Both the position numbers and the translations under genes were made by a program. A DNA stretch of 64,000 bases, from contig NZ_CP111046.1 in the NCBI RefSeq assembly GCF_026250525.1, forward strand, positions 274,636 to 338,635, written 5' to 3'. The stretch comes from Chondrinema litorale (GTDB lineage: Bacteria > Bacteroidota > Bacteroidia > Cytophagales > Flammeovirgaceae). Under the pieces are notes generated by a model. That model saw only the letters and a list, made by a program, of their open reading frames with translations. It did no database searches and had not been told where the DNA came from. Below, piece after piece: positions 9,363 through 17,773 of the stretch. Every line of letters starts with the position of its first letter. Within the stretch, counting starts at the first letter, position 1.

Positions 9363-9884
9363 ATGAAGTTTTATTTAATCTTGGCATTTAGCTTTTTAAC
9401 ATTGGCTGTATCAGCTCAAGAACTCAAAGTGGGAGATACAGCACCAGACATTATTATGAAAGATGTAAATGGTCAAGAAATAAAATTATCATCTTTAAGA
9501 GGGAAAGTAGTCTTAATAGACTTTTGGGCTGCTTGGTGTAAGCCTTGCCGAATGGAAAACCGCAATTTGGTAAAGGTTTATGAAGAATATAAAGATGAAG
9601 AATTTGATAACGGACAGGGTTTTACCATATTCAGTGTTTCGCTTGATAACAAAGAAGCCCCTTGGAAAAAAGCAATTGCAAATGACAATTTAGTTTGGGA
9701 ACACCATGTAAGTGATCTGCAAGGTTGGGATAATGCAGCTGCTCAATTATATCAAGTAAGAAGTATTCCGCAGAGTTATCTAATTGATGGCTCTGGTAAA
9801 ATAATTAAAATAAATCCTAGAGGTGGAGCTTTGGAAAGATCACTCAAAAAAGTAACTAAATCTTCAGGTTTTTGGAGTTGGTAA
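9363..9884 (+). CDS. TlpA/ResA-type periplasmic thioredoxin
   Basis: This 173-residue protein has a signal peptide (MKFYLILAFSFLTLAVSAQ), followed by an AhpC/TSA-thioredoxin fold beginning VGDTAPDIIMKDVNG. The redox motif WCKPC puts the Cys pair at residues 59 and 62, and the cis-proline comes in RSIPQSYLID. It would reduce or exchange disulfides in periplasmic or outer-membrane proteins. It has the usual length for a single-domain member. The next gene, on the opposite strand, encodes a Cys-rich lipoprotein, which is a conceivable but unproven client. ATG at 9363 is preceded by an A/T-rich leader with no obvious Shine-Dalgarno sequence. Confidence 0.9.
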   Translation: MKFYLILAFSFLTLAVSAQELKVGDTAPDIIMKDVNGQEIKLSSLRGKVVLIDFWAAWCKPCRMENRNLVKVYEEYKDEEFDNGQGFTIFSVSLDNKEAPWKKAIANDNLVWEHHVSDLQGWDNAAAQLYQVRSIPQSYLIDGSGKIIKINPRGGALERSLKKVTKSSGFWSW

Positions 9885-9903
9885 ACCAAATGGTTTACCA
9901 ACT
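9876..9903. terminator. Bidirectional terminator
   Basis: A perfect 12-bp inverted repeat (9876-9887 and 9892-9903, loop AAAT) overlaps the stop of the thioredoxin gene and is followed by an AT-rich stretch with TTTTTT. It lies between convergent genes. Confidence 0.7.
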
Positions 9904-9931
9904 CTATAATTTTTTCTTCAAAATGGAATAA

Positions 9932-10258
9932 TTATTCTAATCCACTTCTGGCTCTCGCTACCAAATCCAATAATTGTAATTTTACCTCCTCCAAATCTGA
10001 ATTAGCAGCATATCTACCGCCAGAGGTTGTACAACCTAAATCTTCTGCCAATTGGTCTAATTCGCTTTCTTGATATTCTTTTCCATCATACTCATAAGTA
10101 CAAGAAGTCTCATCGCAACAAGCTGTTACATTTTTTGCTGTGCATATTTCATCCTGAGAGCACGATTCAACTGGATCCTCTTCGCTATCGCAACTGTTTA
10201 AGCCAATAATAATAGCTGCAAATACAAATAGTAGTTTAAAGAAATTGCTTTTTTTCAT
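9932..10258 (-). CDS. Small Cys-rich lipoprotein, function unknown
   Basis: The best start is ATG at 10258-10256, giving 108 residues. The longer frame from 10327 adds 23 residues with no signal-like order and is rejected. MKKSNFFKLLFVFAAIIIGLNSC is a lipoprotein signal with lipobox LNSC. The mature part has six further Cys residues (ESCSQDEIC, TACCDETSC, DLGC), a number suited to three disulfides, and then a predicted helical tail (EEVKLQLLDLVARARSGLE). I do not recognise a family. It faces the TlpA-type thioredoxin gene across a shared terminator, so a link through disulfide formation is possible but only inferred from position. Confidence 0.7.
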   Translation of the reverse strand: MKKSNFFKLLFVFAAIIIGLNSCDSEEDPVESCSQDEICTAKNVTACCDETSCTYEYDGKEYQESELDQLAEDLGCTTSGGRYAANSDLEEVKLQLLDLVARARSGLE

Positions 10259-10687
10259 AACTGTGTAAAAAATTAAAAATGCATTTAGACTACAAAAACG
10301 AACTAAATGAGTCATTGATATTTTCAATTTTAAGAAAATCTCGAAATGGCTGTTATAGTTTATTTTACCTAAACTTCAATAAAAAATAGAGCGAAATATA
10401 TTATCAATTACAAAAATTAAACCTTAAGAATCAAACATCAATATTAAATTAATTCGATAATTACTTTAATCGGAAACACATATTTTAAAAAGTAAACCCA
10501 TAGATTTTATCTATTATCGAACATCCTTCTCACTTAGTTAAAACATCTTTCTCAAAATCATAATTCTGCTACAAAAACCTCAATCCAGATAAGGGCAAGT
10601 TCATTCCTAAATATGGCAGTTTCCTTACGAATTCCCTTAAACCATGCCCAATACCCTGCTAGCATTGCAGAAACAGATAATTTAACT
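10259..10687. other. Gene-free divergent intergenic region
   Basis: These 429 bases separate the minus-strand lipoprotein and the plus-strand TonB receptor operon. The stretch is strongly AT-rich without a coding frame that looks real. The only structured signal I see is the direct repeat at 10520-10554 listed separately. The promoters of both units should lie here. Confidence 0.7.
10520..10554. promoter_or_regulatory. 22-bp-period direct repeat, candidate LytTR operator
   Basis: AACATCCTTCTCA (10520-10532) and AACATCTTTCTCA (10542-10554) differ at one base and are exactly 22 bp apart, two helical turns. LytTR-domain regulators bind pairs of direct repeats with about 21-22 bp period. The last gene of the downstream operon encodes a LytTR regulator, so autoregulation is a reasonable inference. 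The site is 134 bases before the receptor start codon. Confidence 0.45.
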
Positions 10688-13120
10688 ATGAAGAAAAGAA
10701 CTGTACTTATAATGACAATGCTTATAGCATTTGTCTTGCAGGCTCAGGCGCAAAAGTTTAATCTCAGCGGCAAAGTAGTCGATGAGGCAAACGGAGAAGC
10801 CTTAGCCTATGCCGCAGTAGGTGTAAAGGATTTAAGCATTGGTACAACCACCAATGCAGACGGCTTTTTTACACTACTCAACCTGCCCTCAGACGATCTC
10901 ACTTTAACCATTCAGTATGTGGGTTACAATACCTCTGAGGTGGCCATCAAAGATGTAAAAAATCAAAATCCACTGATAATTAAACTGAGTATCTCTGAAC
11001 AGATGCTGCAAGAAGTGGTAGTGAGTGGTTCAAATCTGGATAACCAGATGATTAGAGCCACTGACAAAATTAGCCAGATAAGTATTTCTCCAGAAGCACT
11101 CAATGCTTTGCCAAGCATGGGAGAAAAAGATATCTTCCGAAGTATACAGTTATTACCGGGAGTAAGTGGCACCAACGAAGCTTCATCTGGACTGTACGTT
11201 CGCGGAGGTACACCTGATCAAAACCTGATTGTGTTCGATGGTTTTACAGTCTATCACGTAGATCACTTTTATGGCTTTTTTAGTGCTTTTAATCCAAATG
11301 CAGTAAAGAATGTGCAACTCCACAAAGGTGGTTTCGAAGCCAAATATGGTGGACGACTTTCTAGTGTAATGGAGCTAACAGGTAAAACCGGAAACCAAAA
11401 TAAATTTTCTGGCGGAGCTGCCATAGGAGCCATTAGTGCAAATGCTTATTTAGAGATACCTATTGGCGATAATGTGAATTTATTTGTAGCAGGTAGAAGG
11501 TCATACACAGATATTATCACCAGTGGAATCTACAACGATATTTTCGATTTGTATAATGATGATGATTCCAACATTGCTTCACAAGCTTCTCAAAATCAAA
11601 CGCAATCAAGATCAGGAAGGGGAAGCACTCAGCAAGAAGAAACTGAGCCAACTTTCTTTTTCTACGATGCCAATGTAAAATTAAGCTTTAGACCTTCTAC
11701 CAAAGATGTAATTTCACTTTCGTACTACAGCGGAAAAGATGATCTGGATAACTCTCGATTTAGCTCAAACAGTTTCGAAGATAACAATGGAGAAACTTCG
11801 CTTATCGAAACTGATGTAACCGATTTGCTGCAATGGGGAAACGTAGGAACCAGTTTGCGTTGGGCTCGCCAATGGAATGACCGATTCTACTCCACAGTAG
11901 TAACCAGTTTTTCTAATTATTTCAGTGATCGTGACCGTATTAGTGATGTTTTGATAGACCGAGAAGATTCGGTGATTAACCGCAGTGTTGGAACAGTAGA
12001 AGTAAATGACCTTTTCGATTATTCATTTGCCATCAACAACGAATATCTCATTAGCCAAAAACATACAATGGAGTTTGGTGTACAATCGATTTTCAATGAT
12101 ATCTCATACTCATTAACCGCCAATGATACATTAAACCTGATTGAAGAAGATAACGATGGTGTACAAGTAGCAGCCTATTTACAAGATACTTGGGAGGTTA
12201 ATAATCAGCTTACTTTAATAGGAGGTATTCGTTCGAGCTATTTCGATGTAACAGACAAATTCTATTACGAACCTCGGGTTTCAGCTGCATTTAAAGTAAC
12301 TCCAAAGTTCAAATTAAAAGCGGCATGGGGCAGATATTACCAGTTTGTAAACCGAATTGTGCGTGAAGATGTATCTCAAGGTAGCCGCGATTTTTGGCTC
12401 TTAGCAGACGACTTAAACAGCCCAGTAAGTTTCTCTAGGCACTTAATCGGTGGTTTTAGCTACGAAACAGATACTTGGCTTTTTGATGTAGAAGTCTACG
12501 ATAAATCGCTTGATGGAATTGTGGAGTACAGCAACCGACAAGCTGCCACCAGTTTAGATGAGCTAGAAGATACCGATTATTTCTTTGATGGAACAGGTGT
12601 AGCCAGAGGTGTTGAATGGATGATACAAAAGAAATCGGGCAACTTTAAAGGTTGGGCAAGTTACACATTGGGCGAAGTTGTGCACGATATTCCCGGAATT
12701 AGCGACGATCCTTACTATGCTTTGCATGACACTAGACACGAAGTTAATCTGGTCGGAACTTATGAAATCGGCAAATGGGATTTTGGAGCAACTTGGGTAT
12801 TTGGTACCGGAAAACCTTATACAGCTCCTTATGGCGAGTACCAATTAACCACACTCGATGGCACCACCTACAATTACATCAGTGTGGGAGCGAAGAACTC
12901 TTTCCGATTGCCAGATTACCATAGACTAGACATGTCTGTAAACTACAAATTCAAACTAGGATCAACAGGAAGTGGTCAAGTTGGTCTTTCTCTTTTCAAC
13001 CTTTACGACCGCAAAAACATCTGGTACAAAGAATTTTTGGTAGAGGAAGAAGAAGTGATTGAAACCGATGTAAACCTAATTGGATTTACGCCAAACCTTA
13101 ATGTAAGTGTAAAATTTTAA
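10688..13120 (+). CDS. TonB-dependent outer-membrane receptor with carboxypeptidase-regulatory-like domain
   Basis: This is an 810-residue protein from ATG 10688 (MKKRTVLIMTMLIAFVLQAQAQ signal peptide); the longer frame from 10613 adds 25 residues before the signal and is rejected. A CarboxypepD_reg-like domain (about residues 25-105, GKVVDEANGEALAYAAVGV) comes first. It is followed by a plug (GEKDIFRSIQLLPGVSG, YVRGGTPDQNLIVFDG) and a 22-strand-type barrel ending in NVSVKF, a terminal aromatic as expected for outer-membrane barrels. It lacks the SusC signature and STN domain. Its stop overlaps the ATG of the DUF4249 gene (TAATG), so the two are translationally coupled. This points to a receptor/lipoprotein pair analogous to SusC/SusD but of the DUF4249 class. 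Ligand unknown. Confidence 0.9.
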   Translation: MKKRTVLIMTMLIAFVLQAQAQKFNLSGKVVDEANGEALAYAAVGVKDLSIGTTTNADGFFTLLNLPSDDLTLTIQYVGYNTSEVAIKDVKNQNPLIIKLSISEQMLQEVVVSGSNLDNQMIRATDKISQISISPEALNALPSMGEKDIFRSIQLLPGVSGTNEASSGLYVRGGTPDQNLIVFDGFTVYHVDHFYGFFSAFNPNAVKNVQLHKGGFEAKYGGRLSSVMELTGKTGNQNKFSGGAAIGAISANAYLEIPIGDNVNLFVAGRRSYTDIITSGIYNDIFDLYNDDDSNIASQASQNQTQSRSGRGSTQQEETEPTFFFYDANVKLSFRPSTKDVISLSYYSGKDDLDNSRFSSNSFEDNNGETSLIETDVTDLLQWGNVGTSLRWARQWNDRFYSTVVTSFSNYFSDRDRISDVLIDREDSVINRSVGTVEVNDLFDYSFAINNEYLISQKHTMEFGVQSIFNDISYSLTANDTLNLIEEDNDGVQVAAYLQDTWEVNNQLTLIGGIRSSYFDVTDKFYYEPRVSAAFKVTPKFKLKAAWGRYYQFVNRIVREDVSQGSRDFWLLADDLNSPVSFSRHLIGGFSYETDTWLFDVEVYDKSLDGIVEYSNRQAATSLDELEDTDYFFDGTGVARGVEWMIQKKSGNFKGWASYTLGEVVHDIPGISDDPYYALHDTRHEVNLVGTYEIGKWDFGATWVFGTGKPYTAPYGEYQLTTLDGTTYNYISVGAKNSFRLPDYHRLDMSVNYKFKLGSTGSGQVGLSLFNLYDRKNIWYKEFLVEEEEVIETDVNLIGFTPNLNVSVKF

Positions 13121-13962
13121 TGAGCATAAAAATGAAAAACAGCCTATTCAAATTCCTTATAATCATTATTTCTGGTTCATGGATATTGGCCTGTGAAGAA
13201 GTGCCAGAATTCGAATTAGATGATACCTTGCCTGTTGTAGAAGCATTTCTGTACATGGGAGATGAGGTGGACGATATAAAAATTTCAGAAGTAGTTCCTT
13301 TCGAATCATCAGTAGAAAATAATGAAATTGATGGTTTAGACATAGAAATCATATGGAAAGGTCAGTCCTATGCCTTGGTAAATGCAGATAGTGGAGGTGG
13401 AAAATATTATTATCCCGGCGATGACTTGGAGATTCTCAGTGGTGAGACTTATGAGATTAGTTTTCTGTACGAAGGAGAAATGATTACTTCTAGTACTACT
13501 GTTCCGCCGGCACCAGATAATTTAGAACTATCTACCGATGCGCTTGAATTACCACAGTTAGTCGACATATTCGATATCAGAGATTTGGCTCAGAGTGGAA
13601 ATAGCAACGTAAATGTGGAATGGAGCAATCCAAATGGAGATTATTATTATTTGGTAATCGAAAACATAGAAAGTGATCCAGAACCAATTGATGTAAATGA
13701 TATTTTGAGTTTCAACTTCGAGTTTACATCTGTTCCAACTCAAAACGATTTCTTCACCTTAATTCCCTTTGTGCATTTTACACAGTTTGGCACACATAGA
13801 ATTATTCTGTACCGAGTAAATGAAGAATATGCCTTGCTTTACGAGACTATTCAACAAGACTCGCGCGACTTAAACGAACCTTATACCAATATCGACAATG
13901 GTGTAGGAATCTTTTCTGGCTTTGCCAGCGATACCGTCTATCTGGAAATCAACATGCAATAA
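13120..13962 (+). CDS. DUF4249 outer-membrane lipoprotein
   Basis: This 280-residue protein may start at ATG 13120, overlapping the previous stop, or at ATG 13132 (MKNSLF). The signal ends in a lipobox-like ILAC followed by EEVPEFELDD. The rest fits DUF4249: a VVEAFLYMGDEVDDIKISEVVPFES opening, GETYEISFLYEGEMITSSTTVP in an Ig-like domain, and a C-terminal GVGIFSGFASDTVYLEI closing motif. DUF4249 proteins are regularly encoded right after a TonB receptor. They are thought to be its surface-lipoprotein partner, but no biochemical role is established that I know of. The coupled start here supports a 1:1 partnership. Confidence 0.85.
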   Translation: MSIKMKNSLFKFLIIIISGSWILACEEVPEFELDDTLPVVEAFLYMGDEVDDIKISEVVPFESSVENNEIDGLDIEIIWKGQSYALVNADSGGGKYYYPGDDLEILSGETYEISFLYEGEMITSSTTVPPAPDNLELSTDALELPQLVDIFDIRDLAQSGNSNVNVEWSNPNGDYYYLVIENIESDPEPIDVNDILSFNFEFTSVPTQNDFFTLIPFVHFTQFGTHRIILYRVNEEYALLYETIQQDSRDLNEPYTNIDNGVGIFSGFASDTVYLEINMQ

Positions 13963-13973
13963 CAACCTGCAAA

Positions 13974-16427
13974 ATGAAAGCACAAATAATAAGCGCGATC
14001 TTGATTATTATACTAGCACCTTGTCTTATTTATAATTTGAGTGCGCAAGATTTGCCCAATCTAGACATAGAAGGTGCCATTTACGGTGAGATTAGAGATA
14101 AGGAAAGTAACCAACCTATGGAATATGCGACAGTAGCACTTTATAGCCTTATGAAAAATGAAGCCGTAAAAGGTACTCTTACAGATGCCAAAGGACAGTT
14201 TGCACTCAAAGATTTAAGTCTAGGAATTTACAATTTGGAAATAAGTTTTATTGGCTACAAAAAGACAAGAATCAATCAGATTTTGATACTGCCGAAGAAA
14301 CCAGAAATCTACTTTGGGGAGATTCAACTCGAGCCAGATACAGAGCAATTAGAAGAAGTAGTAATTACTGAACAAAGAGAAGATGTGGTATTTAAAGCCG
14401 ATCGAAAAGTGATCAATATCAGCAATATAATTACAGCACAGGGAGGCACATTGGTAGAAGCTTTGGAAAATCAACCCTCAGTAAAAACAGACATGAATGG
14501 GAATATGACACTCCGTGGGAGTTCTAATTTTACCGTGTTGGTAAACGGAAAACCTACAGCTTTAAGAGGGAGTGATGCACTACAGCAAATTCCGGCAAAT
14601 ACGGTAGAAAGCGTAGAAATTATCACAAATCCATCAGCTAAGTTCGATTCTGAGGGAGAAGTGGGTATTATCAATGTAATTACAAAAAAAGACTTCTCTG
14701 AGGGATTTAGCGGTGTTGTAAATGCCAGTGGTGGATTTACAGCTAATTGGCTCACAAGGTATTCTTCTGATGCTAGCTTCCAATTAACTCGGAATAAAAT
14801 TACTTTTTCTACAGGCTTTAACATCCAATATACGCCTATGGAAGGTGAGGGCTCACGAATTAGAGAAAACTATGGCGAGAGTGATACTTTAATCAGAAAT
14901 TCAGATATGGATATCGGTATCTATCGGAAGAATTATACATTTAAAACTGGTCTAACTTTCAATGTAGATACTCGAAACACTTTCACTTGGGATTTAAATA
15001 TTGGCAAGTTAAAATTCGAACGTGAATTTGATTCTCAAACAACTGCCTTAACCAATACTTCACAAAATACAATTTCTAATTCTATCGCAGAAAATGACCG
15101 TAATTTCATTTCTTCATCCTTTGGCTACGATCATTTATTCGATTTGTCTTCGGGTCATAAATTTAGTGCGAATCTTTTCTATAAGGTTTCAGATGGAAAT
15201 AAAGAAGATGTATTGATCGAAGAAGTTGCTAATACAGACTGGACAACAGGAGATTTAATTGTAGATCAGCTTTCATTAGAAGATGGAACAGAAGATGAAC
15301 TCAGGCTAAACCTCGATTATGTAAAGCCATTTGGCGAAGGGAATAATAGGTTAGAGTTGGGCTATCAACTTAGGTATGAGACAAATGATTTAGACCAGAA
15401 CATAGCTGTTACTTCAGTGGATGAAAACACTTCAACTGATAATAACATCCAACTAACAAGAAACATCCATGCTTGGTATTTACAGTTTACTGGTGAAAAA
15501 GAATCTTTTGCTTATCAAATAGGTTTGAGACCAGAAATCACAGATCGGGAAATTGATCAGGCAGCAACAAGCAATACAGAAAGCTATTTCAATATATTTC
15601 CATCAGCCAATATCTCTTACAACTTTTCACAATTTAACCAGATAAAATTAGGCTACAGTAAACGTATCAATCGTCCTGCTGTGCAACAGTTAAATCCTTA
15701 TCTGCAATTAATTGACGAAAAGAGTCAGCGAAGCGGAAATGTTGAATTGCTACCAGAGTATGTACATTCTTTAGAATTAAGTGTGATCAAAAGATTTATG
15801 ATGTCTTTTCTATCTGCCGAAATATTCTATCGACAAACAAATGACAAAATTAGTCCTGTATGGTTGGCACAAGAAAACGATTTGCTGTTGCTCTCTTACG
15901 ATAACCTCGACAAAGATTATTCTTATGGTACGGAGATTCTGGCAAGTATGCAAATTAACGATTGGTGGCGAGTTAATGGCAGTACCAGCATTTATCGCTA
16001 CAACATAAATGGAGATGTTTCTGGCGAAGAAGTAAATAACTCATCCAACTCGTGGAATGCACGTTTTGGCTCAACTTTCAGAATCTCAAAAACCAATACG
16101 GTTATTCAGTTTAATGTAATTTATAACAGTGAACTAGCCAGCTCACAAGGGCAACGCAAAGGCTTTTATGCAACCATGCTAGGTGTAAAACAACCTTTGT
16201 TTAAAAGTAAGTTAGATGCTGCTTTACAAGTGCGAGATGTGTTTAACATGATCAAATTCTCTAATGTGAGTAGCAGCGAATACTTCTTGAATAGCATGGA
16301 GTTTTTGCCCTATACACCCGTGGTTTCTCTCAACCTGAGTTATCGCTTCAATAATTATAAAAAAAGGAGGAACATCAACGCTTCCGACATCAACGAGCTT
16401 GATTTCCAAAACGATTTCAACTTTTAG
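13974..16427 (+). CDS. TonB-receptor-like outer-membrane beta-barrel protein (OMP_b-brl_3 type)
   Basis: This is an 817-residue protein with a signal peptide ending about residue 25 (LIYNLSAQ). A carboxypeptidase-regulatory-like domain (about 33-115, YGEIRDKESNQPMEYATVALYS) precedes a plug (NQPSVKTDMNGNMTLRGSSNFTVLVNGKPT, NPSAKFDSEGEVGIINVITKK). A large barrel follows, with GYSKRINRPAVQQLNPYLQ, characteristic of the outer membrane beta-barrel family 3 proteins. These resemble TonB receptors but often lack a clear SusD or DUF4249 partner. It starts 11 bases after DUF4249 and so belongs to the same operon, giving this unit two different receptors. Its ligand cannot be deduced. Confidence 0.85.
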   Translation: MKAQIISAILIIILAPCLIYNLSAQDLPNLDIEGAIYGEIRDKESNQPMEYATVALYSLMKNEAVKGTLTDAKGQFALKDLSLGIYNLEISFIGYKKTRINQILILPKKPEIYFGEIQLEPDTEQLEEVVITEQREDVVFKADRKVINISNIITAQGGTLVEALENQPSVKTDMNGNMTLRGSSNFTVLVNGKPTALRGSDALQQIPANTVESVEIITNPSAKFDSEGEVGIINVITKKDFSEGFSGVVNASGGFTANWLTRYSSDASFQLTRNKITFSTGFNIQYTPMEGEGSRIRENYGESDTLIRNSDMDIGIYRKNYTFKTGLTFNVDTRNTFTWDLNIGKLKFEREFDSQTTALTNTSQNTISNSIAENDRNFISSSFGYDHLFDLSSGHKFSANLFYKVSDGNKEDVLIEEVANTDWTTGDLIVDQLSLEDGTEDELRLNLDYVKPFGEGNNRLELGYQLRYETNDLDQNIAVTSVDENTSTDNNIQLTRNIHAWYLQFTGEKESFAYQIGLRPEITDREIDQAATSNTESYFNIFPSANISYNFSQFNQIKLGYSKRINRPAVQQLNPYLQLIDEKSQRSGNVELLPEYVHSLELSVIKRFMMSFLSAEIFYRQTNDKISPVWLAQENDLLLLSYDNLDKDYSYGTEILASMQINDWWRVNGSTSIYRYNINGDVSGEEVNNSSNSWNARFGSTFRISKTNTVIQFNVIYNSELASSQGQRKGFYATMLGVKQPLFKSKLDAALQVRDVFNMIKFSNVSSSEYFLNSMEFLPYTPVVSLNLSYRFNNYKKRRNINASDINELDFQNDFNF

Positions 16428-16539
16428 TTCAACCCCGAATTTGTTCGGCTCATGGGCTCATTTAGCAGCTTTATTTGCTTAGTCTCTTTAGTGTAAATCA
16501 ATAACAATTAACTATGTATAACCATAAAAATCAGTAAAA

Positions 16540-16950
16540 ATGGAAGATCAAAAAAAGAAGAGCATATTAAACTTTAAAGTATTATTTAACCTCTTATTTG
16601 TCTTTTTTCTGGCTAGCTCAGCCTATGCGCAAAACGGTGCAATGGCAGACATGACCTCCGAAGAAAAAGCCGAACTGTTAACTGAAAAGCAAAAGGAGAA
16701 AATCGAGTTTTACGACGATCAGGAAGAAAAAATGTACGATGTAAACCTGAAGTATGTAAAAGAAATGGAATCGATTGTGGCAGAAGGAAGGTCTATGTCA
16801 ACTCTAAATAAGTTGCAAAGTATGAGTGGCAAAAAAGATAAAGAAGTAAAAGAAATACTAGATAAAGACCAGTATAAAACATACCTCAAAATGAAAGAAG
16901 ATGTAAGGCAAGAGATGAGGAATCGCCGTGGTTCAGGCAACTGGAAGTAG
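16540..16950 (+). CDS. Small periplasmic Spy/LTxxQ-like protein
   Basis: This 136-residue protein has a cytoplasmic-side basic start (MEDQKKKSILNFK), a signal segment (VLFNLLFVFFLASSAYAQ) and a highly charged helical body. The body has LTEKQKEKIEFYDDQEEKM and a matching second half, EILDKDQYKTYLKMKEDVRQEMRNRR. The LTxxQ-like motif pair is reminiscent of Spy/CpxP-type periplasmic helpers and of similar small proteins common in Bacteroidota. It lies 112 bases after the barrel gene, in the same direction. A chaperone or stress-sensing role is only an inference from composition. Confidence 0.55.
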   Translation: MEDQKKKSILNFKVLFNLLFVFFLASSAYAQNGAMADMTSEEKAELLTEKQKEKIEFYDDQEEKMYDVNLKYVKEMESIVAEGRSMSTLNKLQSMSGKKDKEVKEILDKDQYKTYLKMKEDVRQEMRNRRGSGNWK

Positions 16951-17000
16951 CAAAAACAATCGCCAATTTCTTTTCATGTAATTGGTTTCCTTTCCAGGAT

Positions 17001-17026
17001 AGAGACCGCTTCGGTCTCTTCCTTTT
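17001..17026 (+). terminator. Intrinsic terminator after the small periplasmic gene
   Basis: AGAGACCG (17001-17008) pairs with CGGTCTCT (17012-17019) over a tight 3-base loop, followed by TCCTTTT. It would separate the four upstream receptor genes from the barrel/LytS/LytTR genes, or act as a partial attenuator within a longer operon. Confidence 0.75.
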
Positions 17027-17054
17027 ATAAAATCTACCTCAATAAAATTCAACC

Positions 17055-17687
17055 ATGCTAAAAAATATATTTACTATTCTGTTGCTCCTTATAATCGGAA
17101 ACAGCTGCTATGCTCAGCGAAATAGTGCTGGTCAAATATTTAGTTACTTTAAAAAAGGTGTTGGTATTAGCTTTCTGTCTCCGATTAATGCAAATGATTC
17201 GGGTGTAAGAGCTGGTTTCCATTTGGGTTTTGCCCCTTCATTTCCACTTGGTGAAAATACGATTCTAAAACCAGAGCTAGCTTTTTCTATGAAAGGCGGC
17301 AAAGCAGGATACAACCCAAGTAATTTGGGTGTGTTCGATGGAGACATTACTTATAAAATTAACTATCTGGAATTGCCAGTCGCTGTCGGTTATAAAATAG
17401 GCAGACTCTTTCAAATAGAAGCAGGAGCTTATGGCGCTTTGCCAGTTGGCACTTCTTTCGACTTTGACGGGCAATTTGTAGCCGGCTATGGCAGCTTTGA
17501 TAAAGATGATATTCACGACTTCGATTATGGACTAATTGGAGGAATTAAAATTGGTCCATTGGGTATTAGGTATTATCACGGATTAACCACAGTGGCAGCA
17601 ACGGATATTTCAGAAGTGTTTTTGGGAGATGCTTCTCAATATACTGTGCAGATTTATTTTCAAAGAAGTAAAAACAGGGGTTTCTAA
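17055..17687 (+). CDS. Small outer-membrane beta-barrel (PorT-like) protein
   Basis: This 210-residue protein has a signal peptide (MLKNIFTILLLLIIGNSCYAQ). Its alternating hydrophobic strands and motifs are typical of the outer-membrane beta-barrel family PF13568 (RAGFHLGFAPSFPLGENTILKPELAFSMKGGK, INYLELPVAVGYKI, FQIEAGAYGALPVG, DFDYGLIGGIKIG). The end has alternating aromatic residues (YTVQIYFQRSKNRGF). These 8-strand barrels are common and poorly characterised. It precedes the LytS kinase by fewer than 90 bases and may be co-transcribed with it. No specific function assigned. Confidence 0.75.
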   Translation: MLKNIFTILLLLIIGNSCYAQRNSAGQIFSYFKKGVGISFLSPINANDSGVRAGFHLGFAPSFPLGENTILKPELAFSMKGGKAGYNPSNLGVFDGDITYKINYLELPVAVGYKIGRLFQIEAGAYGALPVGTSFDFDGQFVAGYGSFDKDDIHDFDYGLIGGIKIGPLGIRYYHGLTTVAATDISEVFLGDASQYTVQIYFQRSKNRGF

Positions 17688-17773
17688 CAAATTAATACAA
17701 AGAGCAAGGAGGTATTGTGAGAGTGCTTGAATTGGAAAATAATTGCGAATACAATCTAAGTTATGAGATAAAA

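Noticed and set aside
10259..10327. N-terminal extension of the Cys-rich lipoprotein
   Set aside because: The lipoprotein signal begins at MKKSNFF; the extension does not fit a signal peptide and is not needed.
10613..10687. N-terminal extension of the first TonB receptor (25 residues before MKKRTVL)
   Set aside because: It would place hydrophilic residues before a perfectly good signal peptide; the ATG at 10688 is the better start.
16428..16539. GGCTCAT direct repeat after the second barrel gene
   Set aside because: Only two adjacent seven-base copies; likely chance and without a supporting context.
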